A stretch of 64,000 nt of DNA from Sphaerulina vaccinii (GCA_022570795.1 JAKUDP010000010.1:992001-1056000); one strand, 5' to 3'; positions 11,542 through 22,214 are shown, counted from the stretch's first letter. The notes: a model not told the origin generated them from the sequence alone. Numbers and translations: made by a program.

Positions 11542-11803
11542 TGTTATCAGTATGACAGAGGAAGAAAGGTGATGGAGAGATTCGTTTAGGATATTTGTTC
11601 ATGTTGATCCTGCAAGCTTGATTGGTAAGGTGTCCGTGGCCGATATGCGGCGGCCGAATCCTCTTGCTACAATGCTCCGAGCTACGCGAGCAAAGCATGT
11701 CTGTTGGGCCCGATTCCTCTTCTAGATGTAGGCTATAGTACAAGTTCGGCTATCGTGATACAGCGTATGAGCTTTCGTGGGAGACATTGATCCTCATGGA
11801 CAT

Positions 11804-13394
11804 CTAGCTGCGTTCACTACCACGCAGACGGACAACCTGGCCGTACTTCTGCAGCTTCGTGATGAGCTGATCTCCTTGTCGGACAACATCGTTGTATCTA
11901 TGTGATCTGTTAGTATTGCTCATTCATTGGTGGTACAAGTGGTACTCACTGCTTGTTCTTGTCATCTGCACGCTGTGTCTCGATGATGCCTCGAACCCTG
12001 TCAATCGTGCAAGGAAGTCTGTCTGAAGCGATGAACGGCGCAAGGTCCTTGTCCAGCCAGTCGACTGACACGCCGAAGCTGTTTGCCATCGATTCCAGGC
12101 CAACCACTTTGTAACTCTGTAGCAGCTGGGCATATGCACGTAATCGCATTTCTCGCACGAACCAGCTCTTGTGCTCGTACAGATATCGATCTGTTGACAA
12201 GAAGTTCTGTTCAACTGCAGCCAAGCTGGAGAAGAAGCTTGAGTACTCGCCCTTGTACAGACTCTGGATCATGGTTGCGAGTGGCTTGAAGTCGACCTTT
12301 GGTTCTGCCTTGGCCTGAGCTTCAGCAGACGCAGAACCAGTGGCAAGCGTGGTAAGGTTCACAGCCGTAGGCTTTGGTGTTGCTGACGTCTCCACATCCA
12401 TCTTCTCCTCGTCTCCTGCAGCTGGCCCTGAGGATGCTGTGCCGGAGAGAGCAGCAAGACGATCTGTGTCGTTGGCGCTACCAAAGACAGCAATCACTTC
12501 TGGCGCATCCACCACCTTAGACTTGAAGTCGCGGCGAGGCAGGCTGACAGCGCCAGCGAGCGTGGCGTAGACCACAAGCGAGCTGTATGAGCAGAGTTCA
12601 GTCGACGTGAATGTGGATAGCGAGTCGAGGAGAAGTGGTGCGGCGAGGTTGTGCGCGCGAATCGTAAGAAGGTGTAGACCGTTGTAGGCCTTGAGTCGAT
12701 TCCGGCGGTCCCAGTCTCCTCCACTTTCTACCAGCATTTGCGCGCGATCGACGTTCTTCTTCACAAGCAGCTTGTCGTCGAAGAAGAGACCGATGCGGAT
12801 GATGGCGAGGACAATGTCAATCTTAGTGCCCAGAATTCCCGTCTTCTCCAACAGCTTCTCGAACTCCTCCAATGCCTTGTCCTTGTCGCCCACACGCGCG
12901 TAGAACTCTGCTCGCTTCCCTCGCGCCGCCTGCACCTCAGTCTCGCCTGCGTTCTCTACCGCATCATCCTCTGCTTTCTGGATCTCGGCAAGCTCCTTGT
13001 CGTTGTCGGCCTTTAGACTCTCGTACAGCTTCTCGTCCCATGGTAGCTCCACAATCGTGTCCTTGTTACCGCCCAACACGCCCAATATCGAAGGCTGGTT
13101 GATACTGCTCGTCCGCCGTAGCATGTGAAATGGAGAAGGTGCGCTGGTGTTAGTGTTTGCTCTGCCTATGGTGGGCGACAGGACGGCGCTGCCTTCACCT
13201 GCCGCGTTCAGCTTCCCGGTCTGTGGATGCGACAGGTAGGCATACAGCGGCGCCATCTTGTGCTCTTTGATATCATCTTGCAGGCTCTTCAAGGCGGCGT
13301 GCTTGACTTTGGTGTCGGTCGATGGAGAGGCGAGGGCAAACACACTCTGGGCGATGGCCAGCTGCGGAAACGTGAGATGCTGCGGTTCTCCCAT
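11804..13394 (-). CDS. rpn7: 26S proteasome regulatory subunit Rpn7 (PSMD6)
   Basis: Exons (minus) 13394-11950 and 11897-11804 are joined over a 52-base intron, giving 512 residues. Rpn7 is a lid subunit with a helical repeat array and a PCI domain that scaffolds the 19S lid. Recognisable blocks are FPQLAIAQSVFAL at the start, RGKRAEFYARVGDKDKALEE in the helical repeats, KNVDRAQMLVESGGDWDRRN, and a C-terminal PCI/helix ending with YNDVVRQGDQLITKLQKYG, which is supplied by the last exon. It is longer than I expect for this subunit, roughly 390-430 in most species: it has an extra segment near residues 60-110 and an Ala/Ser-rich insert of about 60 residues just before the PCI domain. Divergent from abd1 by 284 bases. 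Confidence 0.95.
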
Positions 13395-13678
13395 GATGGG
13401 CGACTCTCTTCTCTGCTATCCTCTCTGGTCTGATTGAACTTGACAAGGGAGAATTGAGTGTCTTGGTGTGTGAAGTGAGATGGAGAACGTTGGTGTTGTT
13501 GATGTGTGGTCAGGTCAGGCACGCGAGAGATGATCCAATACTCACCTTCACTTTCACTTCTTCTTCTTCTTCACTACACAACAACAATAACAACAACATC
13601 ACACGGACTGCCACTGCCACTTTCCAACGCGACCTTCCTCTCCATACCTCTCCTGGAAACCACCTCCCTTAGGTGATC

Positions 13679-15343
13679 ATGCCGTCAGAAGAGCCACAAG
13701 AGGATCCCTCGCGGAAGAGGATCGCACCCAAGAGAAAGAGGGAACAGCCACGAACAGCACGATCCAAGACCACTGCCACTCCAGCTGCATATGCGCGACG
13801 AAGTCCGCCTCGCGAAGCTGAACCACAACGTGATCCTGAAGACGACGACGACGGAGACAGATCTCCTCCCCGCAAGCTGAAGCGGCCAGGAGCTGGTGCT
13901 CGTATTGCTGCTGGGCAACGTGAAGCTGCGGAGCGTGAGCGAAGGCAACGAGAAGAGGAAGCGCGGAGAGCCGTTCAAGGACGATCAGTCAATGCTGCAG
14001 AACTGGTCGCAGAACACTACAATGCTGTACCTGAACGTGGTCGAGAATGGCGTAGCACAGACAGCAAGATCAAGGGGTTGAGAAGTCTGAATAACTGGAT
14101 CAAGTCGACGCTGATTCAGAAGTTCTCTCGGCCAGAAATACCAGTGGAGGAGATGAAGGTCATCGATCTAGCTTGTGGGAAGGGAGGTGATCTCGGCAAG
14201 TGGGAGAAGGCTCCGCAGATACCTGTACTCTACGTGGGATGTGATATTGCAAATGTGTCGATTGATCAGGCAAAAGCACGGCATAACAATCCGCGAGGGC
14301 AGAATGGACGACAACGACGGCCACGAATGGCTGCAGAGTTCTACGTACACGATACCTTTGCGCACTCGCTCATTGACATTCCTATTGTGCGGACGATGGG
14401 CTTCAATCCCAACGTCGGTCCTGGCGGCATCATACAAGGCGGTATGGCTACGGGAGGCTTCGACGTGGTGAGCATGATGTTTGCACTTCACTACTCTTTC
14501 GAGACAGAAGAGCTGGCAAGGGGTATGTTGAGAAATGTTGCAGGCTCGCTGAAGAAGGGAGGTCGGTTCATTGGAGTAATGCCGAACAGTGATGTGATTA
14601 GTGCAAAGGTGAAAGGCCTACTTGCGCTAGAGAAGAGTTCGGGCAAAACCCCGAATGGTACAACAACGCCCGCAGCTCAGAACGGATCAGCTTCGAACGT
14701 ACAGCCTGCCGAGGTTGATGACTGGGATCCAGAAAAGCCAGCAGATGCCTCTGACGATGATTGGGATCCCGAGAAGCCAAGTGAAGCAGCAGCAGCGCCT
14801 CCTGCCACGAACGGCAACGAAGACGAAGATGACTGGGATCCAGAAAAGCCATCAGAACCAATGCCAGCCGCAGCTACCACCGAAGCAGTGTCAGAACCAG
14901 TCGCTCAAACGAACGGAACTACGCATACCCCGGTCGACGACACTGCTCCACCCCTAAGCTGGGGCAACTCCATCTACAGCGTGAAATTCCCACGCCAACA
15001 ACTCCTCACACAGAAGCCTCTTCCAAAAGACGGAATCTTTCGCCCTCCTTTTGGCTGGAAATACCACTACAGTCTTGAGGAAGCCGTCGATGCAGCCGAA
15101 TACGTGGTGCCCTGGGAAGCCTTCCGCGCGTTAGCAGAAGACTATGGTCTAGAATTGATGTATCGAAAGGGTTTCCGTGAAGTCTTCGAGGATGAGAGTG
15201 AGGATAGAGAGCTGGGACAATTGGCTGAGAGAATGGGCGTGCTTAGTAGAGATCGAAGCATGCCCAATGGTGGCTTGCTCGTGAATCCTGAGGAGATGGA
15301 CGCAGCGAGCTTTTATCACGCTTTCTGCTTTTATAAGACCTAA
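13679..15343 (+). CDS. abd1: mRNA cap guanine-N7 methyltransferase
   Basis: A single exon encodes 554 residues; the ATG at 13679 is used. The enzyme methylates the cap guanine at N7 on nascent nuclear mRNA using S-adenosylmethionine. The first ~110 residues are charged and disordered. The catalytic domain follows with HYNAVPERGREWR, LNNWIKSTLI, the SAM site IDLACGKGGDLGKW, the acidic motif VGCDIANVSI and MFALHYSFE. After the conserved PNSDVI segment an insertion of about 110 residues contains three copies of a DDWDPEKP motif. The domain then resumes at WGNSIYSVKFPRQ and ends FYHAFCFYKT. The insertion sits where other family members have only a short loop, so it should be tolerated. The opposite strand neighbour is rpn7, divergent. 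Confidence 0.95.
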   Translation: MPSEEPQEDPSRKRIAPKRKREQPRTARSKTTATPAAYARRSPPREAEPQRDPEDDDDGDRSPPRKLKRPGAGARIAAGQREAAERERRQREEEARRAVQGRSVNAAELVAEHYNAVPERGREWRSTDSKIKGLRSLNNWIKSTLIQKFSRPEIPVEEMKVIDLACGKGGDLGKWEKAPQIPVLYVGCDIANVSIDQAKARHNNPRGQNGRQRRPRMAAEFYVHDTFAHSLIDIPIVRTMGFNPNVGPGGIIQGGMATGGFDVVSMMFALHYSFETEELARGMLRNVAGSLKKGGRFIGVMPNSDVISAKVKGLLALEKSSGKTPNGTTTPAAQNGSASNVQPAEVDDWDPEKPADASDDDWDPEKPSEAAAAPPATNGNEDEDDWDPEKPSEPMPAAATTEAVSEPVAQTNGTTHTPVDDTAPPLSWGNSIYSVKFPRQQLLTQKPLPKDGIFRPPFGWKYHYSLEEAVDAAEYVVPWEAFRALAEDYGLELMYRKGFREVFEDESEDRELGQLAERMGVLSRDRSMPNGGLLVNPEEMDAASFYHAFCFYKT

Positions 15344-15505
15344 GAGGTTACGAGCAATTCGCTGGATGGAAACATGGGTATTGATCTTGGGATACCACTT
15401 CGACCTTTTCAGGAAGATGAAGATGTATGATAGCACCTAGAGATTAAAGACTGCATTGCATACACAGTCTACCATGAATGCATGCCTCTGTAAGCAAAGC
15501 AGAAG

Positions 15506-15525
15506 AGAGATGGCATGCCATCTCT
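15506..15525. repeat. Perfect 20-bp palindrome between convergent genes
   Basis: AGAGATGGCATGCCATCTCT is its own reverse complement over all 20 bases, centred between 15515 and 15516. It lies between the abd1 stop (15343) and the GH18-UBA stop (15635), where both 3' untranslated regions would overlap. In RNA it could only form a hairpin with a loop taken from the stem centre; as DNA it could be a dimer binding site. Function is unknown. Confidence 0.6.
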
Positions 15526-15632
15526 TTGGTATCTCACCAAGCTCGCACTCACTTACGCGCTGAGCTCGAGCACAGACACTGATGGGACAGCCTGCATATT
15601 CAGAGATACTCTCTACCTACTACTTATAGGCA

Positions 15633-16771
15633 TCAATCCGCGAACAGCAGACCAGCAGCATACTCAACGTTGCCATTTGTCTGATTGAGAGCTGCCACTG
15701 CTTGCTGCTCACTGAAGCCTAGATCTCTTAGAGTGCTTATACTTTCAGAAGGAAAGTTGTGAGCTGGTTGTGGCAGTTGCTGAGGCGCTCCATACGGCCT
15801 GATTGGCATAGTAGAAGGCGGCGCTCCAGGCATGATCGGACTGCGTATCGTGCGTGCCATGTTAGCTGCCCATTCCCACGGTCTTTCGAGGCCACCAGGC
15901 AATGCATTGAAGAACTCCCAGCACATCACTCCGCCGAATGTCGGGTATCGTGCTCGTAGAGCTCGTAGAACTGGTTCTTGACGAGACCATTCTATGTGAC
16001 CTGGTCCGTTTGCACTGTGCATTGTTAGCTATTTCTCATCAAGACCGATGAACATTGGTAGTCGTACGGATTTGACATTAACCCCATCACCACTTTCTCA
16101 GGCTGCCATCCATTACTGATAATGAAGTCGTACCACTGCGTAGTCCCGGCATCTCCCCATCCACAATAAAATTGGGTGTTATACCACGCGATTTCATGCC
16201 CTCGCATCGCTTCCAAGATTCTGTAGTCAAATTCCGGCCCAGATAGATGAGGCTGGTCAGGTAGCAGAGCCGTAGCAACAGGTGCCAAAGTGATCAAGAA
16301 GTCCGGGCCAAAGTCTGCTCGCAATTTATCGATAAGTCGAATCGTTCCGTCTAACTTCGTCTCTTCTTCGATATCGAGATCTAAGCCGTCAAGACGATGC
16401 TCTCGAATCATGTCTCGTAGTGGAAGATAGAAGTTCTCGAATTGAACAAGGTCGTCACTGCACAAGCGTTCGAAACTGCCCTTGGCGAAACCTCCCAGCA
16501 TTCCAAGGACCTTGACTCCACTGGCTTGGAGCCATGCTACCTCTCCCCATAGTGTGTTGAACTTGGCGTGAGAAGGATGAGTGTCGTTCAAGGTCAGGTC
16601 TTCTGGCTTGGAATTGACATGGATAGCAGCGATGATTACGTGAGTAACCCCAGTAGCATTCGTTATGAGCGGTAGGAGAGATATTGGTGGACCGTTATCT
16701 GGGCCATGGTGGGTTTGATGGTAGACTATTACTCGAGGTCCTTGTCCGAGTGGAAGAAGTTGTGTTGACAT
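15633..16771 (-). CDS. GH18-type glycosyl hydrolase fused to a C-terminal UBA domain
   Basis: Exons (minus) 16771-16068 and 16014-15633 are joined over a 53-base intron, giving 361 residues. Residues ~10-280 are a TIM-barrel of glycoside hydrolase family 18: strand VIVYHQTHH, VKVLGMLGGF, the catalytic signature DGLDLDIEE (DxxDxDxE complete), ITLAPVA, and WYNTQFYCGWG. The C-terminus, after a Pro-rich linker (APPSTMPIRPYGAPQQLPQ), has a UBA domain with LRDLGFSEQQAVAALNQTNG and NVEYAAGLLF. GH18 enzymes act on chitin or other GlcNAc glycans; UBA domains bind ubiquitin. No signal peptide is seen, so the protein is probably cytosolic; a role on free glycans or ubiquitin-linked clearance is inference. 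Start at 16771 avoids overlap with the Trm7 gene. Confidence 0.88.
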
Positions 16772-16938
16772 GTCCTCACATTGAATGTGGTTGGAGTTCA
16801 CAAGGTGGCAGGGACGTTGAAGGTATTCTTGGCGGAGGCAGGAGCCAAGCGCTAGCGTCAAAGCTAAGCGAACCAATGCAAGACTTTTGAAAGTCTGCAC
16901 CTGTACTTCTGCAACACTACACCGTCTACTTTTCAACC
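16772..16938. promoter_or_regulatory. Compact bidirectional promoter region
   Basis: Only 167 bases separate the start codons of the GH18-UBA gene (-) and trm7 (+), so the two must share or overlap promoter elements. No TATA box is evident. Confidence 0.5.
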
Positions 16939-18051
16939 ATGGGCAAGTCGTCCAAGGACAAACGCGACGCCTACTACCGCCTCGCAAAGGAACAAGGATG
17001 GCGCGCACGCTCCGCTTTCAAGCTACTTCAGCTTGATGAAGAGTTTGATCTTTTTTCCGGTGTCTCGCGGGTGGTTGATCTCTGTGCAGCACCGGGAAGC
17101 TGGTCACAAGTCCTATCACGCATCCTCATCAAGGGAGAAAGGATTGGCAGGGCATCTTGGGAAGACAAGCGTCATCAACACCTCTTACAGCAACGTGATG
17201 GAAGCAAGACAGAAATTACAGACTCAGCTGCCGAGCCTGACAGGAGCCCACGAACGGACGTGAAGATTGTGGCCATTGACCTACAACCTATGTCGCCTCT
17301 AGAAGGTATCACATGCCTCAAGGCCGACATTACACATCCCTCGACTATTCCGCTACTTCTCAAGGCTCTGGACCCGGACTACAACCCACAATCGTCATCA
17401 GCTACGGAAGCATCGCATCCTGTTGACCTTGTTATTTCAGATGGAGCACCCGACGTGACCGGACTTCATGATCTTGACATATACGTCCAATCTCAATTGC
17501 TGTGGGCCGCACTCAATCTGGCGCTTTGCGTTCTGAAGCCAGGTGGAAGATTTGTCGCCAAGATCTTTCGAGCAAAAGACGTGGACGTGCTATATGCTCA
17601 ACTCAAAACAGTATTTGAGAGTGTCAACGTGGCGAAACCCAGGAGTAGCAGAGCCAGCAGTGTCGAGGCTTTCATTGTTTGTACGAACTTTCGTCCTCCA
17701 AAGGGTTTCAAGGCCAGCTTGGACGATCCTCTCGGCGCCTCTTCACTCAACAGGCTGCAGATTCAAGAAGATGCAAGTGCGACATCAGTCTCGCCTACTC
17801 GAACTGTACGACCAGACGGTATCACAGAGATCAATATGAACACAAGTCATCAAGACCACCGATGGATTGCTCCACTCCTTGCGTGCGGAGACCTTAGCGC
17901 TTTCGACGCCGATGCCAGCCATAAGCTACCAGAAGGACATGTGAGTCTGGATCCGATTCAGCCGCCGACGGCACCTCCTTATCGTAAGGCACTTGAAGAA
18001 CGGAAGAAGATGGGCGGCGCATATGGGAAGACCAAGCTTGGTGCGGTATGA
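16939..18051 (+). CDS. trm7: tRNA 2'-O-ribose methyltransferase (FtsJ family, Trm7)
   Basis: One exon encodes 370 residues. Trm7 methylates the ribose at positions 32 and 34 of the anticodon loop of a few tRNAs in the cytoplasm, with partner proteins. The FtsJ/RrmJ fold is complete: RSAFKLLQLDEEF with the first catalytic Lys, SAM motif VVDLCAAPGSWSQ, IVAIDLQPM, catalytic Asp in LVISDGAPDVTG, second Lys in GGRFVAKIFR, and catalytic Glu in SSVEAFIVCTNF. The K-D-K-E tetrad is therefore intact. An inserted charged segment of ~40 residues (KRHQHLLQQRDGSK...) separates motif I from the next strand. The C-terminal ~100 residues resemble those of Trm7 and not Trm3 or mitochondrial Mrm2. Shares a promoter with the GH18-UBA gene. 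Confidence 0.94.
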   Translation: MGKSSKDKRDAYYRLAKEQGWRARSAFKLLQLDEEFDLFSGVSRVVDLCAAPGSWSQVLSRILIKGERIGRASWEDKRHQHLLQQRDGSKTEITDSAAEPDRSPRTDVKIVAIDLQPMSPLEGITCLKADITHPSTIPLLLKALDPDYNPQSSSATEASHPVDLVISDGAPDVTGLHDLDIYVQSQLLWAALNLALCVLKPGGRFVAKIFRAKDVDVLYAQLKTVFESVNVAKPRSSRASSVEAFIVCTNFRPPKGFKASLDDPLGASSLNRLQIQEDASATSVSPTRTVRPDGITEINMNTSHQDHRWIAPLLACGDLSAFDADASHKLPEGHVSLDPIQPPTAPPYRKALEERKKMGGAYGKTKLGAV

Positions 18052-19774
18052 GCAGCAAGCGAAGTTTTCGTCGGCAACTCTGCAGCCATGGAGAGGCTAG
18101 ACCTGCCATGACCTGATACTCGGGTGTGTGTGGAACTGGTACCGCGCGAGAACATGGTATGATCGTCTCTACCATGAACTGGTAGTCAGCAAAGGCGTGA
18201 CAACGCACACATGGCTTTTGATGACCAGGAGGGAATGAAGCGCGACTGACGCCAAGAAGCTTCAATATCTCTCAGAGCAGTCCGGATCCTCTGTATACCT
18301 GTCAGCAGCCACATGGTCAGCATACGCAACAACGGCCAATGGCATGCTATTCCAGATTCGACAACCATCATCCTGGTATATCAGCCACCCATATCCTGAT
18401 AGGCGAGCTGTCATCGCACGCGGGTCTTGAGGTACCGCTGTTGATACACAAGCCCTCCTTGCTCTCAGAGCATATATCGGCATCGCTGGTCACTCTGATA
18501 TATGAGCGGCAGACTCGCTTCACATTAGTGTTCGTTCCTGGATGACAGCATATGGCTTACGCCCGTGGCCTCGTGAGTACAACAAAGCATCTGGTTGATC
18601 GTCTGAGATGCAAAGTGCATGCGGGGGTGTGCTCTCTCTGAAAGCAATGGGCACACCGTACTAGGTATCGTGAAAGGAAGCCTGTATCGCAGAGGGTTGT
18701 CCATCGCTAGAATCAAGAAACTGGTTTCGTGCGCTCAACAGCAGCAAAAGAGATTAAACAACTGTACAAGGGCTGTAAGGCGATGCACCTTGTGCAGGAG
18801 GGCATGCGCATCCAGTGTAACTCTGTCGGACATTTTTGTGCCGCGCTAACCGTTTCAATAAGCGTATCCGAGATGGCTCTCCTCACTCCATCCTTTTGCC
18901 TACAATGGCCATCTCCGACATTTTCAGCAAGAGGTCACTTTCAAACAATAGTCGAATACGACACAAGCCACGAACCTCATTGCTCATGTCTTGCTAGCAC
19001 TATTGATGCGTCATTCAAGCTTCGATATGCTACTGCCTTAGACGTTAGCTTCCAGCTAGAGCTATGAAGCTCCACAACATCCTGGCACAAGTAAACAATG
19101 CAGACTCCTCTCCACAGCGTCAATGCGATATACTATACCAAGGCGCACAAGATGCCATGCCCCCAAACAAGCGGTGCAATACCCTTGCTCATGCAGTGCT
19201 TAGACGCATGAAGCTCCTGCAAGACCCATGTCAACTCGCCTAGGCTCCGCAACAAAAGTAAGCACATCTCCACTACGACATTGTCTTCACTTCCTATTTA
19301 GGTTCCGACCTGCGTTACAAGCCGAAAGCCTGACACCATATTTAGTCCGACGACTGCTACACAATCCCATCGTCAATACTGGCTGCATGACGCTGATGTT
19401 TCTACCAGGACTCATGTGGATCGACATGGGACCACGAGGTACATGCACTGGCCACGTTGGAGCGGCAGAAACAAGAGCTGGCTCCACGAGTTCGTTCATA
19501 GAAGCGGAGTCGTTGGCGGTGGTCGTTTGGCGTGCTGTGTACATCGTATAAAGACCTAAGGCCATAACCTCTTCCTCCCTTGTTTACACCGCGTCTCTTC
19601 TCTTGTATACAAAAGATTCCGACCGACTTGTGCCATCACACCAACTCCGGAAATAATACATACAGATCTATTCTTCTACCAAGTCACTCGCTACTACGAC
19701 GACAACCAACAACTCAGCATCCGTCTTGTGCATCCAGAGCTACGTAAGCTCCTTCGACACACACCAACCAAAAT
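18052..19774. other. Long gene-free stretch
   Basis: 1.7 kb without a gene I can support. A possible two-exon frame at 19228-19257 and 19302-19559 is discussed as a weak candidate. The final 200 bases are CT/CA-rich and look like the leader of the secreted protein gene at 19775. Confidence 0.5.
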
Positions 19775-20471
19775 ATGCGTTCCTTCACGATGTTGGTGGC
19801 CTCGGCCTCACTATTAGCCAGCTTTGTCTTCGCTGCGCCTGAAGCGGGGAAGAAGTTCCATAACAAGCGTCCCAGCTGGTATGGAGGTCGTTCCGACACA
19901 TGTATGAGCGATGACGAGGCTCAAGGCGTAGCTACCAACTTCAAGAACCTCATTGCCGCATACAGCGATAGCCTGGCCAACTCATCTCTGACTGTCGACT
20001 TTGTGGACTACTCCGATAGCGTCATTGAGCTCATCAACAATGGCTGTCCTAACTCGCCTGTCGCTGTACGTCGCCTTTGGTGTCGAAGTTATTGGATGAT
20101 CTTGCTGACAGTAGCCTTTAGCTCGGTACTGCTACCTTTGACTCTCGTGCATCTTTCGAAGCCGGACAGTCTGCTCAGCCAGCAATCCCATTCGAGCAAT
20201 TGAACATCTGGTACGTATAACACACCAGCCCACTCCTTACTCGTGTGCACGATGAGCTAATCTGTTATCCAGGCACAACTGCGACACAGTCACTATACGC
20301 TGGTTGTCAGCCGGTGCTGGTCAAGAGCCAGAGCAAGTCACTGGTATCATCGTCATGGAGACCGAATACTCTGGAGGCAAATGGTTGATCAGCACGGTCT
20401 ATTCAGAGTTCAACAGTGGTGCTTGGCTCGTGAACTTGGGTGTGTTCAAGCCAACTAATTGCACGGCATAG
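19775..20471 (+). CDS. Secreted NTF2-like protein
   Basis: Three exons, 19775-20065, 20122-20210 and 20273-20471, give 192 residues. Residues 1-21 form a signal peptide (MRSFTMLVASASLLASFVFA) followed by an APEAGKK region. The mature part starts with SDTCMSDDEAQGVATNFKNL and continues through DYSDSVIELINNGCPNSPVA, spliced to LGTATFDSRASF, then FEQLNIW spliced to HNCDTVTIRW, and ends EFNSGAWLVNLGVFKPTNC. Cysteines are spaced as if forming two disulfides. Fungal proteins of this shape are described as NTF2-like secreted proteins of unknown function, frequent in Dothideomycetes. A host- or environment-related role is possible but not shown. It is convergent with the FAD monooxygenase. Confidence 0.88.
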
Positions 20472-20897
20472 TCGGGCAGAAAGAGATGTGTGAACTAATT
20501 TCGTATTCCTCTTGTCATCATCAGTTTAGTTGTATAAGTGATCTGGTTGTAGATACGCAGTTGAGATACCTTACTGCAGTAATCCTTCTTATTGAGCTCA
20601 ACTCTTTGGGTGCTGTAGTTGCAATTCATTGCCAACTCGTGCAATGGTTTGCGATATCTTCCTGCCTCTGCCAAAAGTAGCAAGTATCTCTGAAAACTCG
20701 ATTGTTCGATATGGCGCCACGATTATCAGCGCAGTGGCCCGGTTGCAACATGTCCTCAGAGAGGCAATGCGATTTCAAAGTCGACACAAGATGTGGATCA
20801 GAGCCCAGCGGTGAGTGAAGAATGAAGACTTGACCTTACTGGTACATTCGAGATTCTACGATAACTCAGTAAGTCTACTCAATCAATGCATGCGTAG
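20472..20897. other. Intergenic region between convergent genes
   Basis: 426 bases, relatively AT-rich near 20490-20620. Presumed 3' untranslated sequence of both neighbours; nothing else seen. Confidence 0.5.
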
Positions 20898-22214
20898 CTA
20901 ATAACCCAGGTCTGCCTTTGTCACATCCTCGATGAAATGCGCCTCTCTGTAGTTCTTGGTGAACCATAGATACCAAGGCACGATGAAGGTCTTGATCTTG
21001 TGCCCCAGCCAGCCAGCCTCAGATACAGTCTTGACCACATTCTTTGACTCTTCGAAAGCCACATCTATACGAGGTCTGCGAAGCTTCTCATATGCTTCGA
21101 AAGCTTCCTTTATGGTATTTGGCTTGCCTTTCTCGATCCATCGAGTGAGGCATCTAGAAAACAGGACAGTGTCCTCGAACACGATGCCGGTGCTTTCGCC
21201 TTGTGGAGGCATTGCGTGCTGTTCTATATTAGTTCATAATCGAAACAATATTGTGGTTTGACTTACTGCTGCATCTCCGAGAAGCATAACACGATTGGTA
21301 CTCCATTTCCCTTCTTTCGAAAGTGTGAAGACCGGCCACAGATAGAAGTCCTTGGCCTTCTCAATCAATGGCTTGATGCAAGGAATCTGAGCATCGCCGA
21401 AGCGCTCCAAAAGTTGCGCTCTCGTCCTCTCTGCATCTGCACCAACTGACTTCCATCCATCTCTCGAGCCAATGTCCTCAACTTGCATAAGTCCACCAAC
21501 ATACACAGAGTCTGCCGCAGATGAGTGGAAACTCGTCAAGAGCATACCTCGTCGAGCAAAGTTGATCGCTGTACATTCAAAGTGTACTTTGAAGTCCGGA
21601 TCAATAGGCGCGAAACCAAAAGCATTAGACACGCCAGAGTACGTAGCCTTCCTCTCCGGCTCAACATGCTTGAGACGTGTCACGGAATGAATGCCATCAC
21701 ATCCCATGAGCAAGTCACCACTAACCGACTCTCCATCTTCAAAGTGTAAAGTAACCTTCTCATCCGTCTCTTCAATCTTGACAGTACGCTTCCCACAAGT
21801 AATCGTAATATTCTTCTGCTTCTCAATAGCCGCCAAAACACCCTTCAATGCATCTCCACGAGTGATACGTAGAGCTTTATATGGTGGATCTCCCACTCCT
21901 TTGCCTTCTGGACCACGGAAACTGGACTCGGCGATCTTGCCAGAGTATACGTCGAAGACCTCGAGAAAGTCTATGTCTCGGCCATAGTCGCGTTCGCGGA
22001 TGATTGGCAACGCGCCTAGATGATCGAGCATTCGGAGTGCATTGGGTGTAAGGTTGACAGCTCCTCCGATAGTCGCTGGCTCGGGACGGATTTCGAATAT
22101 GCGGATACGTGGGACTTGGTCTTTGGGAGCGAACTTGGTGAGTGCTAGAGCTGTCGTCAGTCCAGAGATACCGCCTCCTAGTATTATGACATCCAGTCCT
22201 TGTGAAGACGCCAT
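20898..22214 (-). CDS. FAD-dependent monooxygenase (salicylate hydroxylase-like)
   Basis: Exons (minus) 22214-21267 and 21218-20898 are joined over a 48-base intron, giving 422 residues. It has the group A flavoprotein hydroxylase plan: N-terminal Rossmann motif VIILGGGISGLTTALAL, the ARG/Arg-containing ALRITRGDALKGVL region, the NAD(P)H/FAD motif LLMGCDGIHSVTR, and the FAD ribityl-binding motif VMLLGDAAHAMPPQGES, which is created exactly by the splice. These enzymes hydroxylate aromatic or related substrates using NAD(P)H and O2. The substrate cannot be predicted. It has no signal peptide, though the C-terminal ~40 residues (FIVPWYLWFTKNYREA) are amphipathic and may touch membranes. No biosynthetic cluster partners flank it. 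Confidence 0.9.
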
